A stretch of 64,000 nt of DNA from an uncultured Flavobacteriales bacterium. GTDB lineage: Bacteria > Bacteroidota > Bacteroidia > Flavobacteriales_D > Parvicellaceae. Below the pieces are notes generated by a model that saw only the letters and a program-made list of their open reading frames with translations, made no database searches and had not been told where the DNA came from. Numbering within the stretch: position 1 is the stretch's first letter; each line of letters starts with the position of its first letter. The position numbers were made by a program, and so were the translations under genes. Location: the NCBI GenBank assembly GCA_913030835.1, contig CAJWDP010000004.1, forward strand, positions 36,921-100,920, given 5' to 3'. Positions 1 to 9,600 of the stretch are shown piece after piece.

Positions 1-300
1 AACGTTAAATAGCCCTTTCATATTTAGGTCCCAAGCCACTTGAGGTTTTAATTCCGCCGATGCAGAAAGTAATGCTGCAAGAAGATAAACCTCAGTCGTA
101 TTGTGTTTTTCAATAACGCCGCGTAATGCATCTAAATCCATTACGTCAAGTTGTTCTGTCGGACCGGCTATCTCGAGTTGCTTTATGTCTGTGGCGACTA
201 CATTCTCATTGCCGTACTTACCTCTTAAATATTCTACAAGATCTCCGCCAATCTGGCCGCCGGCACCTATGATTAATCGTTTATTATTTTCTCCTTTCAC
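1..300 (-). CDS. tdh: L-threonine 3-dehydrogenase, SDR type (3' end outside window)
   Basis: The first 100 codons of a short-chain dehydrogenase-like enzyme. It shows the Rossmann motif GAGGQIGGDL (about residues 12-21), an acidic residue ending the second strand (VVATDIK) and the LLAALLSA segment with the WDLN motif, a pattern typical of the epimerase-like L-threonine dehydrogenases of Flavobacteriia. The family oxidises threonine to 2-amino-3-ketobutyrate with NAD, and the product is cleaved by Kbl, encoded at 5362-6549. The only usable start is a GTG at 298-300, because an in-frame TAA lies two codons upstream. It follows the methyltransferase gene by 52 bases on the same strand. The sugar epimerases of this superfamily are the alternative, but LLSATAE-type wording favours Tdh. 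Confidence 0.8.
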   Translation of the reverse strand, partial: MKGENNKRLIIGAGGQIGGDLVEYLRGKYGNENVVATDIKQLEIAGPTEQLDVMDLDALRGVIEKHNTTEVYLLAALLSASAELKPQVAWDLNMKGLFNV

Positions 301-332
301 GGTTTAAAACGCGTATTAATTAGTACGAATCT

Positions 333-348
333 TTTGCTTTGAAGCAAA
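333..348. promoter_or_regulatory. Short dyad between the methyltransferase and tdh genes
   Basis: Seven-base arms TTTGCTT and AAGCAAA are separated by only two bases. The element lies just before the tdh start on the minus strand. There is no following T-run, so a protein-binding site is likelier than a terminator. Chance cannot be excluded. Confidence 0.25.
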
Positions 349-352
349 TGTA

Positions 353-1189
353 TCAAATATATGATTCAGGCACATTTGCATCTTGACTGGAAATGGTGGC
401 GTTGGGGTAAGATATTAGGTAATATCCGGCAGTAATAAAGAAATTTCTCAGGTACGGTATGGATTTGAAAGGGGGTATTGATTTTTTCGGTTTTAATCCA
501 AATTTTATTTCATAATTCGGGTTGATAAAATACCAAACTTCTCGATCAATGGAGTATTCCTCTTTTTTTAAAATTCTTCGGAAACGTTCGAGGCTAATAC
601 CCGTTTCTTTTATTTCTATCAGGTTGTCAACATTTCTTTGAGTTTCACCGAACAAAAGCAACATTTTTTTATATGCCACTGTTGGCAAGAGATGAAACCA
701 GGGAAGTTTTGAGAGAAAAGTGCTTTTGCAGGTTTGCTGGTGGCCCCCAAATGGCATTTGCCATGGTGGAAATCCAAAAAAGATATTGCTTGAGGGTTTA
801 AGGAACCTTTTAATGTAAGCCATAAATTTTTCCTGATCATGAATGTGCTCAATCACATCTCTCATGATGATAATGTCGAACTTCCAATTTAAGTCTGGAT
901 CGACGTCATAGATGTCCTGAACCATAAAATTTGCACGATCCTTTTTTGGGTGGTCAAGAAAGTATTCATTGGCTTTATCAATTTTACCTTGTAGAATATC
1001 AATGCCTACGATTTTGCAACCTCGTTGTAGAAATGGTAGCAGGTTTCCTCCCTCTCCGCAGCCAATCTCCAAGATTGATGTTTCAGGGGTAATCGGGTGT
1101 GTTTGCTCAATGAAAGGGATAACGTACTTTTCGGTGGTTTGGACCTGCTCGTTAAAGTACTTTTTCTTATTAATATGTCTTTCCTGCAT
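353..1189 (-). CDS. Class I SAM-dependent methyltransferase
   Basis: A 278-residue protein with a complete class I methyltransferase core. Motif I is LEIGCGEGG (residues 40-48), the acidic end of strand 2 is VGIDI (61-65), motif II lies around MVQDIYDV, and the post-motif segment IIMRDVIEHI (107-116) resembles UbiG/UbiE-type small-molecule methyltransferases. The C-terminal 130 residues are rich in aromatic and proline residues and are not typical of UbiE, so the substrate is unknown. The gene starts 13 bases after frr on the same strand and probably shares its transcript. A sugar, lipid or natural-product O/N-methyltransferase is possible. The fold is secure, the substrate is not. Confidence 0.8.
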   Translation of the reverse strand: MQERHINKKKYFNEQVQTTEKYVIPFIEQTHPITPETSILEIGCGEGGNLLPFLQRGCKIVGIDILQGKIDKANEYFLDHPKKDRANFMVQDIYDVDPDLNWKFDIIIMRDVIEHIHDQEKFMAYIKRFLKPSSNIFFGFPPWQMPFGGHQQTCKSTFLSKLPWFHLLPTVAYKKMLLLFGETQRNVDNLIEIKETGISLERFRRILKKEEYSIDREVWYFINPNYEIKFGLKPKKSIPPFKSIPYLRNFFITAGYYLISYPNATISSQDANVPESYI

Positions 1190-1202
1190 TCCGGGATGCG
1201 GA

Positions 1203-1766
1203 TTATACCGTCATTATGTCCTTTTCTTTGTTGTCTACCAATACATCCACTCGACTTGTATAATTATCGGTAAGCTCTTGGACATCAATTTCGGCATTTT
1301 TTGCCATATCTTCTGATAGCCCGTCACTTTTCAGGCCTTTTATGAAATCATTCGCCTCTTTCCTTGAATTACGAATACCAACTTTGGCGTGCTCCCCGGC
1401 TGCTTTTGCTCTTTTACAAAGCTCTTTTCTTCTTTCTTCAGTTAGAACAGGAACATTAATCATGATCAGCTCACCATTGTTTTGCGGGTTTAGGCCAAGG
1501 TTAGCATTAGTTATGCCTTTTGAAATGTCATCAAGAATAGACTTTTCCCAAGGCTGCACAGAAATTGTTCTGGCGTCTACTGTGTTCACATTGGCAACTT
1601 GATTCAATGGAGTAGGGTTCCCGTAATACTCTACCTGTACAGAATCCAACATGGAAGGTGTTGCCTTTCCAGCGCGAATTTTGGTTAATTCGCTTGCCAG
1701 ATGCTCCATGGATTTTTTCATAGATGCTTCTGCCTCTTCCATTGCCATATTTATTTCTTCTGTCAT
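1203..1766 (-). CDS. frr: Ribosome recycling factor
   Basis: 187 residues, the usual length for RRF. It dissociates post-termination ribosomes together with EF-G in the cytoplasm. Diagnostic segments are the N-terminal helix with SELTKIRAGKATPSML (about 24-39), the TISVQPWEKS strand of the beta domain (67-76), and the C-terminal coiled helix containing IRNSRKEAND. The N-terminal MTEEIN-type start is standard. It lies downstream of pyrH on the minus strand (51-base gap), reproducing the pyrH-frr order found widely in bacteria. Confidence 0.97.
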   Translation of the reverse strand: MTEEINMAMEEAEASMKKSMEHLASELTKIRAGKATPSMLDSVQVEYYGNPTPLNQVANVNTVDARTISVQPWEKSILDDISKGITNANLGLNPQNNGELIMINVPVLTEERRKELCKRAKAAGEHAKVGIRNSRKEANDFIKGLKSDGLSEDMAKNAEIDVQELTDNYTSRVDVLVDNKEKDIMTV

Positions 1767-1817
1767 TTCTTTTGTTTTTCCAAGTGAACTTATGACCTCA
1801 AATATAAGATTTTGAAG

Positions 1818-2525
1818 TTATGCATCGACAAGAGTTCCGACCTCTTCTCCCTGCACCAAATTGTACAAATTACCCGGAGTATTCATGTCGAAAACAATGA
1901 TTGGAAGATTGTTTTCTTTGCATAAGGTGAAAGCAGTAAGGTCCATAACATTGAGTCCCATGTCATACACTTCATCAAAAGAAATTTGATTGAACTTTGT
2001 AGCTTCAGGATCTTTTTCCGGGTCAGCAGAATAAATGCCGTCTACCCGAGTTCCTTTTAGAATTACATTGGCTTCAATTTCAATCGCTCGCAAAGAAGCT
2101 GCTGAATCCGTTGTGAAAAAAGGATTTCCGGTCCCCGCACCAAAGATCACGATCCGACCTCTTTCAAGATGCCTGACTGCTTTTCTTCTGATAAACGGCT
2201 CGGCAATTTCTTTCATCTCGATGGCGGACTGAAGTCGTGTTTGCAATCCAATGGATTCCAAAGCTGCTTGAAGTGCCATACTATTGATCATAGTGGCGAG
2301 CATACCCATATAATCTCCTTGGGTTCTTTCCATGCCACCTTCAGATGCCTGTACACCCCGGAAAATATTTCCCCCACCAATTACGATGGCAATCTCAACT
2401 CCACTTTCAGAAACGGTTTTTATTTCTTTTGCATATTGCATCAATCGATCGTTGTCGATACCAAAACCTTTGTTTCCCATCAGTGCTTCTCCACTGAGTT
2501 TGAGTAGAACTCTTTTGTATTTCAT
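1818..2525 (-). CDS. pyrH: UMP kinase
   Basis: 235 residues, typical of bacterial hexameric UMP kinases of the amino-acid-kinase fold, which phosphorylate UMP to UDP with ATP. Motifs are LLKLSGEAL (7-15), [10 protein letters not shown] (48-57), [26 protein letters not shown] and [14 protein letters not shown], which carry the nucleotide- and acceptor-binding loops. Starts with ATG encoding MKYKRVLLK. It heads the pyrH-frr-methyltransferase group. A terminator for the preceding ribosomal operon lies immediately upstream, so pyrH must have its own promoter in the short gap near 2526-2560. Confidence 0.97.
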   Translation of the reverse strand: MKYKRVLLKLSGEALMGNKGFGIDNDRLMQYAKEIKTVSESGVEIAIVIGGGNIFRGVQASEGGMERTQGDYMGMLATMINSMALQAALESIGLQTRLQSAIEMKEIAEPFIRRKAVRHLERGRIVIFGAGTGNPFFTTDSAASLRAIEIEANVILKGTRVDGIYSADPEKDPEATKFNQISFDEVYDMGLNVMDLTAFTLCKENNLPIIVFDMNTPGNLYNLVQGEEVGTLVDA

Positions 2526-2560
2526 GGTGTGTGTTAAATAGCAGTTCTAAATGTAAGGAT

Positions 2561-2587
2561 AAAAAAAAAGAGAGCTAAGCTCTCTTT
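2561..2587 (-). terminator. Rho-independent terminator after tsf
   Basis: On the minus strand a perfect 9-base stem (AAAGAGAGC with GCTCTCTTT, positions 2567-2587, three-base loop) is followed by nine T residues (complement of 2561-2569). It lies 6 bases beyond the tsf stop codon and separates the ribosomal-protein operon from pyrH. Confidence 0.85.
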
Positions 2588-2593
2588 AATAAA

Positions 2594-3421
2594 TTAAATT
2601 GAAAGGGATACCCTTTTGAAGTCGGTTACCGTCAGGTCTCCATCGGTTTCCTGAAGAAATTGTTTTACTGACTTTTTATTGTCTCTTACAAAGGCTTGAT
2701 TTAACAGAGTGGACTCTTTGTAAAATTTATTCAATCTTCCGTGAGCAATTTTTTCCGCCAGTTCAGCTGGCTTACCCTCTTGAATGGCCAATTCCTTGCC
2801 AATTTCTAACTCTTTGTCAATGATTTCTTTTGGAACCGAATTTTCATCTACTGAAATCGGTGCCATAGCCGCAACTTGCATAGCAACTTGTCTTCCGGCT
2901 TCCGATGCGTCTTTCGAGAATCCAACTATTGTAGCAATTTGATTGCCTGGGTGATTGTAAGCCACAACGTTGGCTGCTTCAATTACTTGACAAGCTGAGA
3001 TGTCTATTTTTTCACCAATTACACCTGTTTGTTCTGTGATTTTATCTGCAACACTTAATCCATTACCGTCGTAGGATTGTGTTTTAAGTTCATCTATAGA
3101 AGAAGCACCTCCAGTGATTGCGATCTCAGCCAGTTTGTTAGCGAAATCTCCAAAGTCTTTGTTTTTTGCAACAAAATCAGTTTCGCAGTTCAAGCATACC
3201 AAAACTCCTTTCGTTCCGTTATCATCGACTTTAGCAATAACCAAACCTTCTGAAGCATCTCGGTCACCTCTCTTAGCAGCAACTTTTTGACCTTTTTTTC
3301 TTAGCAGGTCAATCGCTTCCTCCATGTCCCCGTTTGTTTCGGTCAGTGCTTTTTTGCAGTCCATCATTCCTGCACCTGTCTTTTTTCTTAGTTCATTTAC
3401 TTGTGAAGCTGTAACAGACAT
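2594..3421 (-). CDS. tsf: Elongation factor Ts
   Basis: 275 residues, the guanine-nucleotide exchange factor for EF-Tu. The N-terminal UBA-like module reads VNELRKKTGAGMMDCKKAL (about 8-26). The EF-Tu contact motif is present as CETDFVAKN (about 79-87), followed by the core repeats with VAMQVAAMAP-type strands (VAMQVAAMAPISV, around 180-192) and the FLQETDGDLTV C-terminus. Lies 26 bases after rpsB on the same strand, the standard rpsB-tsf pairing, and is the last gene of the operon. Confidence 0.97.
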   Translation of the reverse strand: MSVTASQVNELRKKTGAGMMDCKKALTETNGDMEEAIDLLRKKGQKVAAKRGDRDASEGLVIAKVDDNGTKGVLVCLNCETDFVAKNKDFGDFANKLAEIAITGGASSIDELKTQSYDGNGLSVADKITEQTGVIGEKIDISACQVIEAANVVAYNHPGNQIATIVGFSKDASEAGRQVAMQVAAMAPISVDENSVPKEIIDKELEIGKELAIQEGKPAELAEKIAHGRLNKFYKESTLLNQAFVRDNKKSVKQFLQETDGDLTVTDFKRVSLSI

Positions 3422-3447
3422 AATTCTTGTTTTCTTTTTTGTTAAAC

Positions 3448-4197
3448 TTATTTTGCTTCCTCAACGGCTGCTGGTTCTTCTGATTTTGTATCTACTTTGG
3501 ATTTTGCAGTTTTCCGCTCAGAAAGACCTTCTTTGATTGACTCTGTCATATGTCCAACAATTGTTGAAATTGACTTCGTTGCATCATCATTTGCTGGTAT
3601 TACAAAATCAACCTCTCTTGGGTCTGAATTTGTGTCGACCATAGCAAAAATTGGGATGCCCAACTTTTTCGCTTCTTTTACAGCGATGTGCTCCTTTCGG
3701 ATGTCAACGACAAACAATGCAGCTGGCAATCTTGTCATGTCCGCAATTGAACCCAAGACTTTTTCCATCTTTCCTTTTTGTCTGGAGAGCATAAGCTGCT
3801 CTCTTTTTGACAATGTATCCATCGTTCCATCTTGATTCATTTTGTCAATGGAATGCATTTTTCGGATGGTTTTTCTTGTCGTTCCAAAATTGGTAAGCAT
3901 ACCACCGGTCCACCTTTCGGTAACATAGGGCATGTTCACTTCTTTCACCAGGTTTTCAACGATTTCTTTTGCTTGCTTTTTAGTTGCTACGAAAAGAACT
4001 TTTTTCCCGGATTTAGCAATTTGTTTTAGGGCCGAAGCAGCCTCTTCTATCTTAACGATAGATTTGTTCAGATCAATGACGTGAATTCCTTTTTTCTCGT
4101 CAAAAATGTATGGTGCCATATTCGGATTCCACTTTCTTTTTAAGTGCCCGAAATGCACCCCTGCATTCAATAAATCTTCAAATGTAATTTTTGCCAT
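3448..4197 (-). CDS. rpsB: 30S ribosomal protein S2
   Basis: 249 residues. Recognisable S2 blocks are LLNAGVHFGHLKRKWNPNM (9-27), FVATKKQAKEIV, YVTERWTGGMLTNF, and LPAALFVVDIRKEHIAVKEA followed by IPIFAMVDTNSDP. The C-terminal tail of about 25 residues is charged and Ala/Glu-rich, as in other Bacteroidota S2 proteins. It sits between rpsI and tsf in an operon of four translation genes. Confidence 0.98.
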   Translation of the reverse strand: MAKITFEDLLNAGVHFGHLKRKWNPNMAPYIFDEKKGIHVIDLNKSIVKIEEAASALKQIAKSGKKVLFVATKKQAKEIVENLVKEVNMPYVTERWTGGMLTNFGTTRKTIRKMHSIDKMNQDGTMDTLSKREQLMLSRQKGKMEKVLGSIADMTRLPAALFVVDIRKEHIAVKEAKKLGIPIFAMVDTNSDPREVDFVIPANDDATKSISTIVGHMTESIKEGLSERKTAKSKVDTKSEEPAAVEEAK

Positions 4198-4311
4198 TTT
4201 ATTCTGTTTACATTCCTAGTTTAGGCAGCACTGCTGTAATTCAAGTTGAATAGCAGAGCTTGGATACTAAACAAGAGTCGGCAAAGACTCTTCTTCAGAA
4301 CAGTTATTAAA

Positions 4312-4698
4312 TTAACGTTTACTAAATTGAAATTTCTTTCTGGCCTTTGGTTGTCCAGGTTTCTTTCTTTCAACCATTCTTGGGTCTCTTGTCATCAAGC
4401 TTTCCCCTTTCAAGACAGGTTTGTTGGCTTCGTCTATCTTAACAAGCGCTCTGCAAATTGCCAAACGGATTGCGTCAACTTGGCCATTTATACCACCGCC
4501 TTTTACGTTTACTTTTACGTCGTATTTTCCTTTGGTTTCAGTAAGCTCGAAGGGTCTGTTGATTTTATATTGATGGATTGCAATGGGCACATATTCATTT
4601 ATCTCTCTGCCGTTAATTACAACTTTACCTTTTCCTTCGCTAAGATATACTCTTGCTACTGAGGTTTTTCTTCTTCCTAATGCGTTGATCGTTGACAT
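4312..4698 (-). CDS. rpsI: 30S ribosomal protein S9
   Basis: 128 residues, the normal length. N-terminal ALGRRKTSVARVYL (6-19), central VKGGGINGQVDAIRLAICRAL and the conserved basic tail ending in KKFQFSKR, which reaches the ribosomal P-site tRNA. It starts one base after the rplM stop (positions 4698/4700), so translation is probably coupled. A 114-base gap to rpsB contains no other gene. Confidence 0.98.
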   Translation of the reverse strand: MSTINALGRRKTSVARVYLSEGKGKVVINGREINEYVPIAIHQYKINRPFELTETKGKYDVKVNVKGGGINGQVDAIRLAICRALVKIDEANKPVLKGESLMTRDPRMVERKKPGQPKARKKFQFSKR

Positions 4699-4699
4699 A

Positions 4700-5155
4700 T
4701 TATCGTATTGAACTTAAATCTAAAACTTCAGGTTTTTGAGCCTCTTGATCGTGATCAGGACCCACATACACTTTCATATTTTTGTAAATCGCTCTACCAA
4801 GCTTATTCTTTGGAAGCATGCCTTTAACAGCTTTTTCAACCAAGCGTTCTGGATGCTTAGCAAGTACTTCTTCGGCTGTTGTAACTCGCTGACCTCCCGG
4901 GTAACCCGTATGTCTGATGTATTTTTTTTCAGACCACTTGTTCCCGCTTAGTTTTACTTTGTCAGCATTGATCACTACAACATAATCTCCGCAGTCGGCA
5001 TGAGGCGTATAATTCACCTTATGCTTTCCTCTTAACACCACGGCAATTCTGCTTGCTAATCTGCCTAAAGTTTGACCGTCTGCATCTACAAGGAACCACT
5101 TCTTGTCAGCGTTTGCCTTGTTAACTGATGCTGTTTTATAACTTAATGTATCCAC
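4700..5155 (-). CDS. rplM: 50S ribosomal protein L13
   Basis: 151 residues. Conserved L13 features are KWFLVDADGQTLGRLAS (about 19-35), the RGKHKVNYTPHADCGDYVVVINA block (43-65) and MLPKNKLGRAIYKNMKVY (about 113-130). First gene of the rplM-rpsI-rpsB-tsf operon. A candidate promoter lies 44-74 bases upstream of the start. Confidence 0.98.
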   Translation of the reverse strand: MDTLSYKTASVNKANADKKWFLVDADGQTLGRLASRIAVVLRGKHKVNYTPHADCGDYVVVINADKVKLSGNKWSEKKYIRHTGYPGGQRVTTAEEVLAKHPERLVEKAVKGMLPKNKLGRAIYKNMKVYVGPDHDQEAQKPEVLDLSSIR

Positions 5156-5198
5156 GTTTAGCTTAAATATGTTATTAAAGTTTCCCTAAAATGGGCTG

Positions 5199-5229
5199 CG
5201 AATTTAAAACTATTTTTTTATTACGCCAA
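5199..5229 (-). promoter_or_regulatory. Candidate promoter of the rplM operon
   Basis: On the minus strand, TTG (complement of 5227-5229) is followed after 20 bases by TAAATTCG (complement of 5199-5206), close to the Bacteroidota consensus TTG-N19-TAnnTTTG. It would give a leader of roughly 35-40 bases before rplM. The rest of 5207-5361 holds nothing recognisable. Confidence 0.45.
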
Positions 5230-5361
5230 GTTAATTGCCATTGAAATTTGGCGCTTTCATTAGCTTCCTTGGGGTTGAAACACCAATTCATCAAGAACTT
5301 CGGACCTCACGAGTTCGTCAAATGCTGCAACGACAGGATAGATTTTACACTTGAATCCGAA

Positions 5362-6549
5362 CTAAATAACATCCAGCTCTTTCCCCACTTTTATAAATGC
5401 ATCTATTGCTTTGTCTAGATGCTCTTTGGTGTGTGCAGCTGAGATTTGCGTCCGTATCCGAGCTTCACCTTTGGGTACAACGGGATAGAAAAACCCGATA
5501 GCGTATACGCCTTCATCGAGTAACTTATTTGCAAATTGTTGAGATAGCGAAGCATCATACAACATGATAGGTACAATGGGCGAATCGCCTTGTTTTATAT
5601 CGAATCCTGCTGCTTTAATCTTTGATTTGAAATATTTTGTGTTTTCATCAAGCCGGTCTCTCAATTCCGTGTTTGAACTTAATAGATCAAAGACCTTATT
5701 GGCGGCACCAACGATTGATGGAGCGAGCGAGTTGGAGAATAGATAAGGTCTTGAGCGTTGCCTCAAGATTTCAATAATTTCTTTCTTTCCGGTAGTATAT
5801 CCGCCCATTGCACCTCCCAGAGCTTTTCCTAAGGTTCCGGTTATAATATCGACTCTACCCATAACATTGCAGTATTCAGGCGTTCCTCGTCCAGTGGCAC
5901 CGATAAAGCCTGCGGAATGGCATTCGTCAATCATAACTAACGCATCGTACTTTTCCGCCAGATCGCAGATTTGATCCAATTTTGCAATATCCCCATCCAT
6001 AGAGAATACACCGTCCGTAACGACCAGTCTGAAACGCTTGTCCTGTGCTTCGATCAGTTTGTTCTCCAGATCATTCATGTCGCTATGCGCGTAGCGGTAT
6101 CTTGCAGCTTTACAAAGGCGAACACCATCAATTATGGAGGCGTGGTTCAGCGCATCGGAAATAATCGCGTCTTCTGCATTGAGAAGAGGTTCAAACAATC
6201 CCCCATTCGCGTCAAAAGCAGCAGCATATAGAATGGTGTCTTCAGTACCGTAAAAATTCGCGATTTTTTCTTCCAGCTCTTTGTGAATATTTTGAGTTCC
6301 ACAAATAAATCGAACCGAAGACATACCAAATCCGTGACTGTCGAGCGCATCTTTTGCCGCTTGAATGACTTCTGGGTGTGATGAAAGTCCGAGGTAATTG
6401 TTGGCGCACATGATGATTACGTCATCGCCGCTGTTTACCCTTACATCGGCGCCTTGCGGAGTGGTAATGATTCTTTCGCTTTTAAAAAGCCCTGAAGATT
6501 CGATGGTTTCCAGCTCTTTTTGCAGGTGTTCTTTGATCTTTCCGTACAT
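5362..6549 (-). CDS. kbl: Glycine C-acetyltransferase (2-amino-3-ketobutyrate CoA ligase)
   Basis: 395 residues, a PLP-dependent alpha-oxoamine synthase that cleaves 2-amino-3-ketobutyrate with CoA to glycine and acetyl-CoA. Seen: [13 protein letters not shown] (48-60), [15 protein letters not shown] (131-145), [15 protein letters not shown] (208-222) with the PLP-binding Asp/His, and the Schiff-base lysine K242 in [14 protein letters not shown]. Length and the C-terminal GKELDVI end match true Kbl rather than serine palmitoyltransferase or KAS. Its pathway partner Tdh is encoded at the window start, about 5 kb away on the same strand with ribosomal genes between. A TATCTTCG box around 6580-6590 on the minus strand may be its -7 element. 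Confidence 0.93.
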   Translation of the reverse strand: MYGKIKEHLQKELETIESSGLFKSERIITTPQGADVRVNSGDDVIIMCANNYLGLSSHPEVIQAAKDALDSHGFGMSSVRFICGTQNIHKELEEKIANFYGTEDTILYAAAFDANGGLFEPLLNAEDAIISDALNHASIIDGVRLCKAARYRYAHSDMNDLENKLIEAQDKRFRLVVTDGVFSMDGDIAKLDQICDLAEKYDALVMIDECHSAGFIGATGRGTPEYCNVMGRVDIITGTLGKALGGAMGGYTTGKKEIIEILRQRSRPYLFSNSLAPSIVGAANKVFDLLSSNTELRDRLDENTKYFKSKIKAAGFDIKQGDSPIVPIMLYDASLSQQFANKLLDEGVYAIGFFYPVVPKGEARIRTQISAAHTKEHLDKAIDAFIKVGKELDVI

Positions 6550-6626
6550 AGTTTTTCACGGGATTAAAATGTGCAGACGAAGATAACAAAGAGTGGCTAA
6601 AAAGAAAGTCCGATTGAGGATAAAGA

Positions 6627-9600
6627 TTATCTATGGATGACCTTAAACACTTCCGTAAATGTATTGTCCGAGACGCTTACCAGATAGATTCCTTTGCTTA
6701 AGCCAGAAATGTCAAATGTATGCGAGATGGTCTTGCCAGAGACCTGAACTGCAGGGATAGATTCCTGACCAACAATGTTGAATACTTTCACCTTAAGGGT
6801 TTTACTTTCGGGGAACAGTCCACTTAAGGTGACTTGGCCGTCAATGAGCTGGGTGCTTAGGGTGTATTCGTCGTACTCATCTGAAATTCCCGTTAATGAT
6901 TCCTCTAGAACAACAACATCTTTTGTGTACGTATCGGAACACCCGTTTTCATTTTCTGTAGTAAGGCTCACCGTGAAGTGGCCACTTGTCACGTACGTAT
7001 GAATGGGATTTTCAGCATTGCTGGTGGTTCCGTCTCCGAAATTCCAAGAAAATTCAGTTGAATTGATGGAAATATTATTCATGATTACATCTGCAGCTCC
7101 CGAACTTAGCTGCGCCGTATCTGCTGAAGTAAATTGAGACACTACTTCAAGTGGTTCAGAAAGAGTAACCAGAATTGTGTCTGTACATCCATTATAGTCG
7201 GAAATGAACCCTTGATAATTTCCTACAGCAAGGCCACTTAAAAAATCACCTGACATTCCATTTGACCATGTTGCCAAATAGGGTGCGTTCCCACCAGAAA
7301 CAGAAAGCTGAATCTCTCCATCGTTTGAGCCAAAGCAGCTTGGAGATAATTCCAATGCATTTGATTCGATTGGCAGTGGTGACTCAATCCTTATGGAATC
7401 CTCAACAATTGATGTGCAAGACCCTCCACTGTTGATGATCTCAACGTAGTAAACCCCTGAGGATAAATTTTCAACTATTTCTGGAGAATTTAATGAGCTG
7501 CTATGAACAAGGTTGTTTCCGGAGTCATAAAAATTATAGGTCCATGGACCGTTTCCATTACCAATTGCTGTTATTTCTCCATCACTGGTTTTAGAACAGC
7601 TGGTAGCTTCAGCCTGCAGGTTGTGCGGTTTAGACATGTGGATTAGGAACCTTGGTGCGTTTGTTGTGTCTGCCAATGTGCATTCATAGGAGGAGACAGC
7701 AGTTAGATCTATCAAAGAATCCAATTCAAGATCTTCAAAGAATAAGCATGCACTACTTGGAAAATTATCTATCCCAGAAAATTCTATCGTATAGCTTCCC
7801 GCTGCACCAACCAAAGTTCGAACCGGTATTGAAAAGTCTCGGAGACTGTCTGAAAGCGTGTTAACTCCATAATCGATGCCAAGGGACACTGTTGCGATTC
7901 CTGGCACTGCAGTGTTTCCGCTATACATCTTGGGCGCGTCAAGCTGCACATCGTAATTCTCGGTTCCTCCCGGATAAAACCGCAGTACCGATTCATCTTG
8001 CCATCCGTTCCCCGTTATTTTAAATCCAATTTGACCCTCGCTAATTGGGTTGGATTTAAATTCCACAATATTAGAAGTTTTGCACGTTTCACGCACCGTT
8101 ATTGATGCGCCCGGGGCATTTGCCTTCACCCAGATCGCCTGAGAAGATGCAATTTCCGGAGTTCCGCCATTGGTTCCTACCGAGCCAATAGTGGTCCAGG
8201 AGGCGAAACTTTGGGTGTCGGTATTCCAAACCCAAAAAGTCCCGTCAATGTTGGTTTTTGTCCAATTTGGAGAATCAAAGTCAATTGGGGCAGGATAGGG
8301 ATTTCCGAAAAGATTCCACCCATCGTCAAATGCTCCTCCGCTTGCAGTAAAATTGAGATCTTTCGCTACATCTCCTTTGTTGATCTCTCCCTTGTTGTCG
8401 ATGGTGAAGGCCGCAGTGGTAAACAAGCCATTCCCACTCCAAACCCAAAACCCTTCACTTAGGTCTACTGGATCTGAAATGTTGTTTGGCACCTCCCAGC
8501 TAAGCGGGTGGTCTTTTGATCCGCCCACAGTTTCATCGTATTTTCTTATTGAAACGAACGAGAAGGATGGATAGTCAGAGCCGGTAAAACCAGCGGTAGT
8601 GAAATCATCTGACCAATCGGCAAGCGTTTGATTTTGAACAGCAGATGTTTGCATTCTCCAGCCCGTTAATCCAGCTTCCACAAACCGTTGCATTTCTACT
8701 TCGCCAATTACATCAGCACCAGGCTGTATTGTCATAATTCGACCTGTTCCGTTCGCATCTGATTTTAGAATTAATGAATTGTTGGTGTTGAACGTTCCGC
8801 TGGTTGGAGTAACTGTTCCTGAAACCGTGTGCGTCCCTGATACTATCGAAACCCCGCTGGAGTTATCAATGGTTAGGTTGTTGTATTCTGAAGTGCCCTC
8901 TATTCTTTGAAGTAAGGACCCTTGAAATACAACTTCACTAGACTCTGGGGTAAAAGTACCTATGTTATTCCAGTTCCCTTCTGCAATGACATGTGTCCCG
9001 TCTCCGGACAAGAGCCCCACGTTATTGTCGTAGCCGGTTCTGAAATTGACAATTCCATCATTATTGAGCGATCCGTCGATCTGCTCAATACCAGCGATTG
9101 TAATTTCCGAGGTAGCTGGAATATTAGCAATAGCCGATGCAGAAACCGTAAAATCATTAAATGTTTCATTCGCGCTCACATCAATTGTCTGGGTTGTAGC
9201 ACCATTAAAGGTAATGCTGTTAAGACCTGCGGAAAAAGTTCCTCCGTTATTGACCCAGTTTCCTGAAACATTGACTCTGCCCGCTGTAGATTGATTTAAA
9301 ATACCACCTGAAGCGATTTCTAAGTTATTGAACTGCCATTGACCGTTGTTCGCTAAATTCGTTGTGCCTTCAAAAATAACGGTTCCATCTGTGCAGTTAA
9401 TCGATCCATCATTGGTTATAGACCCTGTAGACTGAAATCGAATTTCACTGTTACCGGTCTGAGCTAATTCGTCTTGAGGTTCGAGTGTTAAATTGTCCTG
9501 AAAAATAAGGCTTCCGCCGGTTACCCGGATATCGAGTTTTCCTGAACCTGATTTTGCTGCAACAGGCCCTTGGAGTTCCAATGAACCGCTTCTTACGCTA

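Noticed and set aside
5259..5361. Open reading continuing 34 codons in the same frame after the kbl TAG stop
   Set aside because: Kbl already has full family length and a normal C-terminus, and a stop-free run of this length is expected by chance. Readthrough cannot be argued from sequence alone.
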